Shown here piece after piece: positions 15,274 through 22,424 of a stretch of 24,245 bases of DNA. The stretch is from a bacterium (GTDB lineage: Bacteria > Babelota > Babeliae > Babelales > RVW-14), in NCBI GenBank assembly GCA_023249935.1, contig JAHFBQ010000011.1:1-24245 (forward strand). The letters run 5' to 3'. The stretch's first letter is position 1, and every line of letters begins with the position of its first letter. The notes under the pieces are model-generated. The model did no database searches, was not told the DNA's origin, and worked only from the letters and a program-made list of their open reading frames with translations. Made by a program: the position numbers and the translations under genes.

Positions 15274-15921
15274 TTAAGAAGTGCGTATTTTCTTTATTCC
15301 CGCCAAAGCATAATTTCTCATCACACCAATCACCATCGCAATCAATGTAGCACCACTTGCAAACACAAGTCGTTCAGCTGGTACGATAGTCAGCAAAGCC
15401 ATCCAGGTAGCAGGTGTTGTTGGCACGAGATACAACCACATGACGCTGCCGATAGCATGTGCAACAAAAGTGGCGGTCAACAGGCGGTTGAATAGTGAGG
15501 TAACGCCAAAAGATCGGAGTAGCTCGCCAAACACAGGTACTACCCAGAACAATGAGTAAACCCAGGCAGCATTGCCAACAGGATGTAACACAAAAGCTGC
15601 TGCAGCTGTTACAGGAATACCGATGTTTAACATTTTTGATCGCCATGATGGTGCTGTGCATTGCGCGCTGTAGATGGCCGCAAGAGTAGGCAAGCCTTTG
15701 GTAATGGCCAGCGTAGCCGAGCCAGATTTTAAGATAACATACATGGTCATGAGGATGATGCTGCCGATGCCGCTTACTGCTGCGAGTGCTGGCATAACCA
15801 TATTACTCAGGCCGAAATAGGTGCTTTTGCCTGCAAGTATTGTTAAGATCGATATATTGCAACAACCCATGATGCCTAGGACGATGGCGACCGGCGTGAT
15901 AGTCAAAAAATGCTTATTCAT
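15274..15921 (-). CDS. Small polytopic membrane protein of unknown function
   Basis: 215 residues with about six hydrophobic segments (near residues 8-30, 40-65, 70-90, 100-135, 145-170 and 180-205) and a basic C-terminal end (GIKKIRTS). The NAAWVYSLFWVVPVFGELLR and FVAHAIGSVMWLYLVP segments have conserved-looking Gly/Pro/aromatic residues within membrane spans, as in small transporters. I do not recognise the family. The ATG at 15921 has AAGGAC six bases upstream (AAAGGACTTTATG). It is divergent from thyX with a spacer of under 90 bp, so the two may share a regulatory region, and it ends 5 bp from the convergent secreted-protein gene. Confidence 0.7.
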   Translation of the reverse strand: MNKHFLTITPVAIVLGIMGCCNISILTILAGKSTYFGLSNMVMPALAAVSGIGSIILMTMYVILKSGSATLAITKGLPTLAAIYSAQCTAPSWRSKMLNIGIPVTAAAAFVLHPVGNAAWVYSLFWVVPVFGELLRSFGVTSLFNRLLTATFVAHAIGSVMWLYLVPTTPATWMALLTIVPAERLVFASGATLIAMVIGVMRNYALAGIKKIRTS

Positions 15922-16009
15922 AAAGTCCTTTCTCTACATGTATGATAAACTGTTCTTTGTTCTCCTGTGCTCCTTGTACGCTAGCATATCAAAGAAAAGG
16001 GATTACAAA

Positions 16010-16780
16010 ATGAACAAAAAAATTTTTGTGAGCGATGGTGTAGGGTTTGTGGAGCTTCTTGAGGTGTTCGGGTCAGATTTGACCGTTGCCAATGCGGCAC
16101 GCGTCTCGTTCAATAAAGAGTCGGCAATGGAGCCGATTGTGAATGCGCAAGATGGCTCCGTACAGGGTTATTCCTTGTCAGAGCGAGATAAAAAATTAAT
16201 TGGTTTTCTGGCTGAGCATAATCACGATTCACCATTTTTTCATCCCATTTTGCGGTTTCGCATCAAGATGCCGATCTTTATTGCGCGCGAGTGGTGGCGG
16301 TCTACCATAGGGTTTGCGCGTAACGAGGTATCGCGTCGCTATGTTACATTTGAGCCGCAATGTTTTATGCCAGACTATTTTCGTAAGCGGGACAAAGACA
16401 TCAAGCAGGGTTCAAAAGATGAAGCAGTGCCGTGTAACGAACAGGTGGCGCAGCGCATTGCTCAATTCTACAAAGAAACGATTGCTCTGTACGATGAGCT
16501 TATGCAGAACGAAGAGGTTTGCCCTGAGCAGGCTCGTATGGTGTTGCCGCAAGCGATGTACACCGAATTTGTTGAAACGGCGAGCTTGGCTGGCTATGCA
16601 CGGCTTGTGGGGTTGCGTACGGGTGCTGGGGCGCAACGTGAGATTCAATCATACGCACGCATGGTCGGCGAGTTGGTAGCGTACCAATTTCCGGTGTCGT
16701 GGCAGGCATTAAAGCTTGATGGTGTTGTACAGAAGGAAGAAGTAGTGAAAGTAAAACCTGCAACACAGGCTGCGATGTGA
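16010..16780 (+). CDS. thyX: Flavin-dependent thymidylate synthase ThyX, atypical signature
   Basis: 256 residues from the ATG at 16010, with AAAAGGG eight bases upstream; the longer frame from 15821 lacks a ribosome binding site and a ThyX-like N-terminus. ThyX makes dTMP from dUMP using methylenetetrahydrofolate, FAD and NADPH. Conserved features are DLTVANAARVSF, AEHNHDSPFFHP, the REWWR...NEVSRRY region (93-111), EQARMVLPQ and R203-TGAGAQREIQSYA, which matches the conserved R--AQ-EIR-YA block with the dUMP-activating Arg. The usual RHR of the signature is R97-S98-T99, with about one extra residue before NEVSRRY, so the FAD/dUMP contact region departs from the family consensus. No thyA is visible. 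Only one base separates its stop from the convergent transporter gene. Confidence 0.9.
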   Translation: MNKKIFVSDGVGFVELLEVFGSDLTVANAARVSFNKESAMEPIVNAQDGSVQGYSLSERDKKLIGFLAEHNHDSPFFHPILRFRIKMPIFIAREWWRSTIGFARNEVSRRYVTFEPQCFMPDYFRKRDKDIKQGSKDEAVPCNEQVAQRIAQFYKETIALYDELMQNEEVCPEQARMVLPQAMYTEFVETASLAGYARLVGLRTGAGAQREIQSYARMVGELVAYQFPVSWQALKLDGVVQKEEVVKVKPATQAAM

Positions 16781-16781
16781 T

Positions 16782-17699
16782 CTATTTGGCGTCGTGTATT
16801 GCCTTCTGGAACTCTTCACTGGCGTGCTTGAGTTCTTCGTAATAAAAAACGCCAAAGCCGGTCAGTACTAACAGTGCGGATAGCAATATATCAGGAGTAA
16901 GTTTTTCGCCAAACCAATACCAGCTGGTGATTGCTGCTGAAACGGGTGCCATGAGTCCGGCAAGTGAGAGCAGCGTTGCAGAATAATGTGATAATAAATA
17001 GGCGTACATGTTGTAGCAGATCACGTTGGTGATCAGGATAATAAGTGCTAGCCACATAAAAAAGTGTGATGGGTTTGAGATTGTTTGATTAACTTCAAAA
17101 GCACCAGAAGCAAGAAGCGCGCATATGCCGCCAAAAAACATTGAGATACCGTTGATGGCAAAAGGCGATGCTTTAGAGTGCAACACTAATTTTTTCATAA
17201 CGATCCAGCCGTAACTGAATGACATGACAGCGCAAAGCATGGCAATTTCTGGCCAAGAGAGAAAACCAATTGCCAGTGCGCCAAGATCTCGACCAGCTAT
17301 GAGTACTGGTAAAATAGCTGTAAATCCAATCGATAGGCCAATCCATTTGCGGGTTGAGCTGCGTTCTTTCAATAAAAAATATGAAAAGATAAAGGTACCA
17401 AACGGTGCCATGTTATAAATGATAGCCGTTTTAATGACCGGCAAAAATTGCAGTGACCAGTAGCGCAACAAGTATGGTAAGCAGATGCCGAAGAAACTAA
17501 CTTGGGCAAGATAGCCCCAGCTACGGCGGTCGAAACGGTCGCGATATTTATTAAAAAAATACGCAAGTATCGTAAGTAAACCACCTGCGATTGTCATGCG
17601 GATACCGATGACGAACATTGGCGGCGCGAATGAAATTAAAATTTTACTAATAGTAAAAGTGCAGCCATACAAGAGCTGCATGAGTAATATCAAAAACAT
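16782..17699 (-). CDS. EamA/DMT-superfamily transporter
   Basis: 305 residues, the usual length, with about ten hydrophobic helices arranged as two EamA repeats of five (residues ~1-135 and ~150-290). The first repeat ends in the typical NMAPFGTFIFSYFLLKERSSTRKWIGLSIGF segment, and the second contains LMAPVSAAITSWYWFGEKLTPDILLSALLVLTGF; both carry the P-x(n)-E-x(n)-G pattern of the family. Family members export or import metabolites such as amino acids, nucleotide sugars or S-adenosylmethionine; the substrate cannot be told here. Start ATG 17699 with a weak TGGA eight bases upstream. Inner membrane. Confidence 0.88.
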   Translation of the reverse strand: MFLILLMQLLYGCTFTISKILISFAPPMFVIGIRMTIAGGLLTILAYFFNKYRDRFDRRSWGYLAQVSFFGICLPYLLRYWSLQFLPVIKTAIIYNMAPFGTFIFSYFLLKERSSTRKWIGLSIGFTAILPVLIAGRDLGALAIGFLSWPEIAMLCAVMSFSYGWIVMKKLVLHSKASPFAINGISMFFGGICALLASGAFEVNQTISNPSHFFMWLALIILITNVICYNMYAYLLSHYSATLLSLAGLMAPVSAAITSWYWFGEKLTPDILLSALLVLTGFGVFYYEELKHASEEFQKAIHDAK

Positions 17700-17782
17700 A
17701 CTAGATTCCAGGCAATAAGTATTGCAATAAGTCCAAAACCCTAATAATACCTGGTTTCTAAAAATTTTGCAAAGGGAAACTT

Positions 17783-19174
17783 TTATGCAATTTCACCGCA
17801 TCGGTATTGCAAAAGTGTATGTTTCTGTGCGTAATCAGCCTGAGCAAGGATCCAGCGATTTTTTGCTTGCAGCAATCCATAGCGACTTTCTTCAAGATTT
17901 GTCTTGGTAATTATACCAAGCTTGAGCTCTTGTTGGCGGCGGGCAAAGAGTGATTGGGCGCGTGTGAAGGCGATTTGTTGAGACTTGTATGTCAGTGTTG
18001 ATCGGCTGACCATGCGATAGGCCTGTTCAACTTCGAGGCGGATTTGTTGTACAAGTTGTTCTTTTTGTAACATTGCGCCGATTGCTCGTGCATCAGCTTC
18101 TTGTTGCCGGTAGTGAGCACGATCGCCATCGAAAATAGACCAATTTAAGTAGAGGCCTACCGTGTACTGGCCACGTTGGCTAGCGGTGAAGCTGCTGTTG
18201 TTACCAGCGCTTCCACCAACGCTGAGCTTAGGTCCCGTCGAAAGACGTTCGAGTTTTGCTGCTTGTTTTTCTAGATCAATGCGGTTATCCATTTGTTTGA
18301 GTTCTGGGCGATTGTGCATTGCTTTGGTTATGTAGTCGTTGATGGAAGTTTTGTTTTCTTTGTGTTGCCCTAGTGAAGGCGTAGATCCAGAAATGAATGG
18401 GGACTGGGTCCAGGCTCGGAGGCCGGGATGACAAATAGGAGTAGTTGTGGTTGGTGTCTGCGGAGTAAAAGCAACCATCGTCACAGGACCCTTTGTCTCA
18501 TCAACCAAGTTGATTTGATTTTTATCACCAAGCAAAAACGTTAACTGTGTTTCTACCAAGGCAGCATCTTCTTTAAAAGCTTCAGCCTGTTCATGAGCAA
18601 ATGCGCGATTTTCAACTGACCCAAAAAAATCTTGCTTATCGAGCAACTCAATATCATGCTGTTTTTGTGCGCGATTAAAAATGCGGTTGCTACTGAGCTC
18701 AAGTTGATTGAACAGTGCTTGTTGTTGTTGAATCACCCATGCATCAATACAGGTCTTTGATACTTCATACGCGAGGTTTGCTTCTTGTGTTGCCTTGTCA
18801 TACTGTGCAACGGCAACGCCGGCCCGTGCAATTTTTGCTTGTTGTTGAGGGCCGCCGAATTGGTACAGCAGCTGCTGTGCCTGTACGCTTGCCAATCCAT
18901 ACGTCGTCGCTGAAGGGCTTGTAAGTGTGTTGCCTTCTTCTAAGACTGCCAGTGAGCTGTTACTTGTTTCCAGGCCGCTGGTGAGTTGTACTTGTGGGCG
19001 GTAGCCACTCCATGCCTCTTTAACTTTCAGCTTCTCTTCCATAATTTTGTATTCAAGAGCCTGAATATTTGGGCGGTGTTTTTTTGCCGTCTCGATTGCT
19101 TGTTTGATAGTGAGCTCGGCTGCATCACTCATGCCCATGCAGAGGGAGAGAAGTAGTAGTGGGACTCTTTTCAT
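17783..19174 (-). CDS. TolC-family outer-membrane efflux channel
   Basis: 463 residues from the ATG at 19174, with AAGGG eight bases upstream; a GTG at 19183 would overlap that ribosome binding site. MKRVPLLLLSLCMGMSDA is a signal peptide. Two OEP repeats follow: LTIKQAIETAKKHRPNIQALEYKI with coiled-coil helices in the first half, and INDYITKAMHNRPELKQMDNRIDLEKQAAKL in the second, each with the characteristic A---RPE/N pattern. GLYLNWSIFDGDRAHY and the long closing helix are also typical. TolC trimers form the outer-membrane duct of tripartite pumps. Sixteen bases after the permease gene, it completes an adaptor-permease-channel operon. Residues ~247-267, in the linker between the halves, are encoded by an in-frame palindromic repeat. 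Confidence 0.9.
   Translation of the reverse strand: MKRVPLLLLSLCMGMSDAAELTIKQAIETAKKHRPNIQALEYKIMEEKLKVKEAWSGYRPQVQLTSGLETSNSSLAVLEEGNTLTSPSATTYGLASVQAQQLLYQFGGPQQQAKIARAGVAVAQYDKATQEANLAYEVSKTCIDAWVIQQQQALFNQLELSSNRIFNRAQKQHDIELLDKQDFFGSVENRAFAHEQAEAFKEDAALVETQLTFLLGDKNQINLVDETKGPVTMVAFTPQTPTTTTPICHPGLRAWTQSPFISGSTPSLGQHKENKTSINDYITKAMHNRPELKQMDNRIDLEKQAAKLERLSTGPKLSVGGSAGNNSSFTASQRGQYTVGLYLNWSIFDGDRAHYRQQEADARAIGAMLQKEQLVQQIRLEVEQAYRMVSRSTLTYKSQQIAFTRAQSLFARRQQELKLGIITKTNLEESRYGLLQAKNRWILAQADYAQKHTLLQYRCGEIA
18398..18433 (-). repeat. Palindromic-family repeat inside the TolC-like gene
   Basis: The minus strand reads TGTCATCCCGGCCTCCGAGC and continues into CTGGACCCAGTCCCC. This matches the outer arm of the intergenic elements (TGTCATCCCGG) and the GGCCTCCG seen at 8021. 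It encodes CHPGLRAWTQSP without disrupting the frame. The second arm is diverged. Confidence 0.65.
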
Positions 19175-19190
19175 GATGTGCACCCTTCGC

Positions 19191-20396
19191 CTAATACTCA
19201 GTTAATGCTTCAACCGGATTGAGTCGAGCAGCCATTTCTGCAGGATAAAATCCAAAAACAATTCCTATTAAGACCGTACATAGAAATGAAACAATGATGG
19301 GGGTAAGGTCAATAATAGCTTTAATCCCAAACCAATGATTAAGAATATAAGCGGCAGCAACACCAAACACAATGCCCAGGACGCCACCAACCATACAGAT
19401 GATAACTGCTTCGATTAAAAATTGCGTTCTAATAAAATTCATTGTGGCCCCAAGTGCCGCCTTGATGCCAATTTCTTTGGTGCGTTCCTGTACTGCTACA
19501 AGCATAATATTCATAACGCCGATACCACCAACAAGTAGGGCGATAATGGCTGCAATGAGCGAAAAGAGCCCAACAGATTTTGAAGCTTCTTCTGCTGCGG
19601 CGGCAAATGTTTGATTGTCTCTGATCATAAAATCATTTGTTTCCCCATCTTGTAAAGCATGAGAGGCGCGTAACGTTTTTTCAAGCTGTCGTGTCACTTG
19701 TGCGACCTGCTCATCAGTATGGGTGCTGAGTACAAGATCATAGATTTTGGTACCAAAGCTTTTTTGTAGGCTAGTAAAAGGAACAAGCGCTGGTGGTGGC
19801 CGTAACCCATCAAACCGTCCTTTAACTTTAGGAGGGTCAAGAATGCCGATAACAGTGAATGGTATTCTGTTGACACGGATGACCTGGCCGAGAGGGTTTC
19901 TTAATTTGAAAAAAAGCTCTGCCATTTCAGGCGTGAGCACAAGAACATTATCTTTCTGTGCGATGTGCTGCTGATTAAAGTAGATGCCACTGTGCATAGT
20001 GCGTCCATAAATTTGCAAGCCATGTTCATTGGTGCCCATGAGCTCTCCGGTCGACTCTTTGCCTTCATACTCTATGGAAACACGGTTCTGGTATATTTCA
20101 GGAGAAATATACTGCACCGCCGGGCACAGTGAAGTAATAACGGAAAGATAATCGAGCGAAAAAGGTTTAGGATCTTTTTTTGATGGAGTCATCCAGTTGT
20201 AGGTAGAAATATTTATCGTTTTTGATCCATAAGCAAGAAACTGATCACGTGCTTTTTTTTGTGCTCCTTTGCCAATGGCAGAGATCGTGATAATGCCGGC
20301 AATTCCTATAACAATACCAATAAGTGTGAGCAGCGATCGTACGGTGTGGTGGCATATTGCACGAAATGCCATGCGTAGCAACATGTGTGTTATCAT
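19191..20396 (-). CDS. MacB/FtsX-type ABC transporter permease (no fused ATPase)
   Basis: 401 residues. The N-terminal transmembrane helix (LLTLIGIVIGIAGIITISAIG, ~20-42) is followed by the large periplasmic MacB core domain (~45-260). Three C-terminal helices form the FtsX domain (LFSLIAAIIALLVGGIGVMNIMLVAVQERTKEIGIKAALGAT at ~275-317, then two more). ERTKEIGI-AALGA is the cytoplasmic coupling segment that contacts the ATPase. Full-length MacB carries an N-terminal ATPase; here it is a separate divergent gene (21741). Such complexes use ATP to drive periplasmic substrates through TolC. AGGA lies five bases before the ATG. It lies 14 bp after the adaptor gene. Confidence 0.92.
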   Translation of the reverse strand: MITHMLLRMAFRAICHHTVRSLLTLIGIVIGIAGIITISAIGKGAQKKARDQFLAYGSKTINISTYNWMTPSKKDPKPFSLDYLSVITSLCPAVQYISPEIYQNRVSIEYEGKESTGELMGTNEHGLQIYGRTMHSGIYFNQQHIAQKDNVLVLTPEMAELFFKLRNPLGQVIRVNRIPFTVIGILDPPKVKGRFDGLRPPPALVPFTSLQKSFGTKIYDLVLSTHTDEQVAQVTRQLEKTLRASHALQDGETNDFMIRDNQTFAAAAEEASKSVGLFSLIAAIIALLVGGIGVMNIMLVAVQERTKEIGIKAALGATMNFIRTQFLIEAVIICMVGGVLGIVFGVAAAYILNHWFGIKAIIDLTPIIVSFLCTVLIGIVFGFYPAEMAARLNPVEALTEY

Positions 20397-20410
20397 GCGG
20401 TTCCTACTTC

Positions 20411-21637
20411 TTAGCTACCAGCAAATTTTTTTGCAAGGCGCTTCATTTCTTCTGATGCAGTCATATCATCGGCTATGATTTCATCGGTGTCTTGTATGCC
20501 GGAAAGAATTTGAAAATAAGCATTGTCTGTAATGCCAATTTCTACTGCTCGTTCAGTCAAAGTTTTATCTTTTAGAACCCACAGAGTTTTACCTTTAGTT
20601 TTCTGGAGCTCATTTTTCTTTGTTGTGTCGATTGGGTTGAATGCATAGTTCATTGTTTTCGCGGCTGTCTCGAGAACCTTGCCATTAAGTTGAAATACAT
20701 AGCCGGGCACAGCAAGTGCCTGTTTTACTTCTGCAATGGTGGTTTTTGCATGAACACTCATGTCTTGACGTAAAAGACCTTCACTGTTGTCGATCAACAC
20801 TTCGGCTTTGTAAGTAACTGGTGTTACTTGTCCTTGTTGTGTGTGAGATGCGGGGTTGGCGGCTTTGCTCATACCAATAGATGCGATTTTCCCAACCCAA
20901 GGTGGTCGATTTGGATAGGTGTCGACAGCAATTTCTGTAGGCATGCCAACGTGCACATGGCCAACATCGCTTTCATCAATGTACAGCGTGGCCTTCATGG
21001 TTGCCAAATCTTGTGCTATCTCAAAAAGAACGATAGCTGGTGATACGCCTATTGAAACCGCTTCTCCTTCTTTAACATTGATCGCTAAGATTGTGCCATT
21101 GTGTGGTGCGCGAATGTGTGTTTGCTCAAGGAGGAAAGCTTCTTTGTCAAAAAGTGCTTGCAAGCGTCTGACTTCTGCGCGAGCGTGTTGATATTCTCGT
21201 AAGTCCTTTTCAAACGTTTCTTGTGCAAGTTCTCCTGTTCTGTAGAGAGTCTTCCTTCTTGCATACATAGCGGCGGTATAGGTGAACATTGCCTTGGCCT
21301 GTTCCAGCTGCGCTTTGGCTTGGCGTACTGCAGGGTCGCCACCACTGTCATTTTCAAGGTCAGCAAGCAATGTGCCTTGCATGACTGATTGTCCATCTTT
21401 TACGTAGATTTTTTTTACTGTAGCATTGATTAAAGGACCAAGCTTTGAGGTCCCTTGAGCTTCCAATGAACCTTCAGCGCGGACGATTTTATGAATGTCG
21501 CGACGTTCAGGTTTTTGCGTTTTAAAAGGAAGGCTAGAAGATGTTGAAAGAAATATTTTATATCCAATCAAGCTTATGATTGCAACTACTAAAATAGGCA
21601 CGCTGGCTGTTACAAGCTTGCGTATCTGCATCCTCAT
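20411..21637 (-). CDS. macA: MacA/HlyD-type periplasmic adaptor (membrane fusion protein)
   Basis: 408 residues. An N-terminal membrane anchor (SVPILVVAIISLIGYKIFL, ~13-31) precedes the first lipoyl half (LGPLINATVKKIYVKDGQSVMQGTLLADLEND). A long alpha-helical hairpin (~105-170, Ala/Gln/Arg-rich) is followed by the second lipoyl half (IRAPHNGTILAINVKEGEAVSIG), then beta-barrel (LYIDESDVGHVHVGMPTEIAVDTYP) and membrane-proximal domains. The adaptor links the inner-membrane permease to the TolC channel. It is the first gene of the minus-strand operon adaptor-permease-channel; AAAGGA lies six bases before the ATG. Divergent from the ATPase gene across a 103-bp spacer. Confidence 0.92.
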   Translation of the reverse strand: MRMQIRKLVTASVPILVVAIISLIGYKIFLSTSSSLPFKTQKPERRDIHKIVRAEGSLEAQGTSKLGPLINATVKKIYVKDGQSVMQGTLLADLENDSGGDPAVRQAKAQLEQAKAMFTYTAAMYARRKTLYRTGELAQETFEKDLREYQHARAEVRRLQALFDKEAFLLEQTHIRAPHNGTILAINVKEGEAVSIGVSPAIVLFEIAQDLATMKATLYIDESDVGHVHVGMPTEIAVDTYPNRPPWVGKIASIGMSKAANPASHTQQGQVTPVTYKAEVLIDNSEGLLRQDMSVHAKTTIAEVKQALAVPGYVFQLNGKVLETAAKTMNYAFNPIDTTKKNELQKTKGKTLWVLKDKTLTERAVEIGITDNAYFQILSGIQDTDEIIADDMTASEEMKRLAKKFAGS

Positions 21638-21662
21638 TTACTGTCCTTTCATAACACGTTTT

Positions 21663-21694
21663 CGTTGACATACGTCAACGTAGCATGTTTTTAT
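21663..21694. promoter_or_regulatory. Palindromic divergent promoter/operator of the exporter genes
   Basis: CGTTGAC (21663-21669) and GTCAACG (21674-21680) form an inverted repeat around ATAC. Each arm contains TTGAC, a -35-like sequence on both strands. On the plus strand, TTGACA (21665-21670) is 18 nt from TTTTAT (21689-21694). On the minus strand the equivalent -10 is weaker (TGTTAT). Symmetry between divergent genes suggests a regulator site or a bidirectional promoter. Confidence 0.5.
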
Positions 21695-21740
21695 CTGTTA
21701 CCATAGATTTCGTCATAACGGGCCAGGGGAGGAAGGCGTA

Positions 21741-22424
21741 ATGCTGCTTCTTAATGCAAAAAATTTGATTAAAAAATATACGGCTGGCGAGGCTGAAGTT
21801 GTTGCGCTCAAAGGGGTTGACCTAACTATTCATACCGGTGAGTTTGTTGCCATCACTGGATTTTCTGGGTCAGGCAAATCAACCTTGATGCATCTGTTGG
21901 GGTGTCTTGATGTGCCGACGTCGGGAAGTTATGTTCTTGATGGCGTCGATGTCTCTATTGCGACGCGTGATGAACTGGCTCATATAAGAAATCAAAAAAT
22001 CGGTTTTGTTTTTCAAAAATTTCATCTGCTGCTAGATCTAACCGCTGTGGACAATGTAGCATTGCCACGTATTTTTGCAGGGGTACAAGAACAGCAGGCC
22101 CGCGCTGATGCCGCACAGCTTTTAGCGCTTGTGGATCTTGCCAACCGCACGAATCATTATCCCTATCAACTTTCTGGCGGACAACAACAGCGCGTGGCAA
22201 TTGCACGCGCATTAGCTAATAAACCACGTCTTATTTTTGGTGATGAGCCAACGGGAAATCTTGATATGGCAACCGGTGAGATTATCATGAATGTTTTTAA
22301 AAAATTAAATGAAGAGCAACAGGTAACCATTATCATTGTTACGCACGAGCCATCGATTGCTGCAAAGGCAAAGCGAGTTATTGAACTTGTTGATGGGAAA
22401 ATAATAAACGATTCTTCTCGCTAA
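21741..22424 (+). CDS. ABC transporter ATPase, LolD/MacB type
   Basis: 227 residues, the standard length of stand-alone LolD/MacB-like ATPases. Walker A GFSGSGKST (40-48), Q-loop Gln92, signature LSGGQ (144-148) with the family's QQQRVAIARAL continuation, Walker B LIFGDE (164-169), D-loop GNLD and switch His202 are all intact. It most likely energises the FtsX-type permease encoded divergently at 19191-20396, since that permease lacks its own ATPase. GGAGG lies eight bases before the ATG. The last 47 bp overlap the convergent heptosyltransferase gene. Cytoplasmic, membrane-associated. Confidence 0.93.
   Translation: MLLLNAKNLIKKYTAGEAEVVALKGVDLTIHTGEFVAITGFSGSGKSTLMHLLGCLDVPTSGSYVLDGVDVSIATRDELAHIRNQKIGFVFQKFHLLLDLTAVDNVALPRIFAGVQEQQARADAAQLLALVDLANRTNHYPYQLSGGQQQRVAIARALANKPRLIFGDEPTGNLDMATGEIIMNVFKKLNEEQQVTIIIVTHEPSIAAKAKRVIELVDGKIINDSSR

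Noticed and set aside
15821..16009. 63-residue N-terminal extension of ThyX
   Set aside because: It overlaps the divergent membrane-protein gene and its control region, and ThyX similarity starts at the ATG at 16010, which has a ribosome binding site.
17700..17782. Possible hairpin (CCAGG ... CCTGG) between the TolC-like gene and the transporter gene
   Set aside because: Only a 5-bp stem with a loop of over 35 nt and no T run; not convincing as a terminator.
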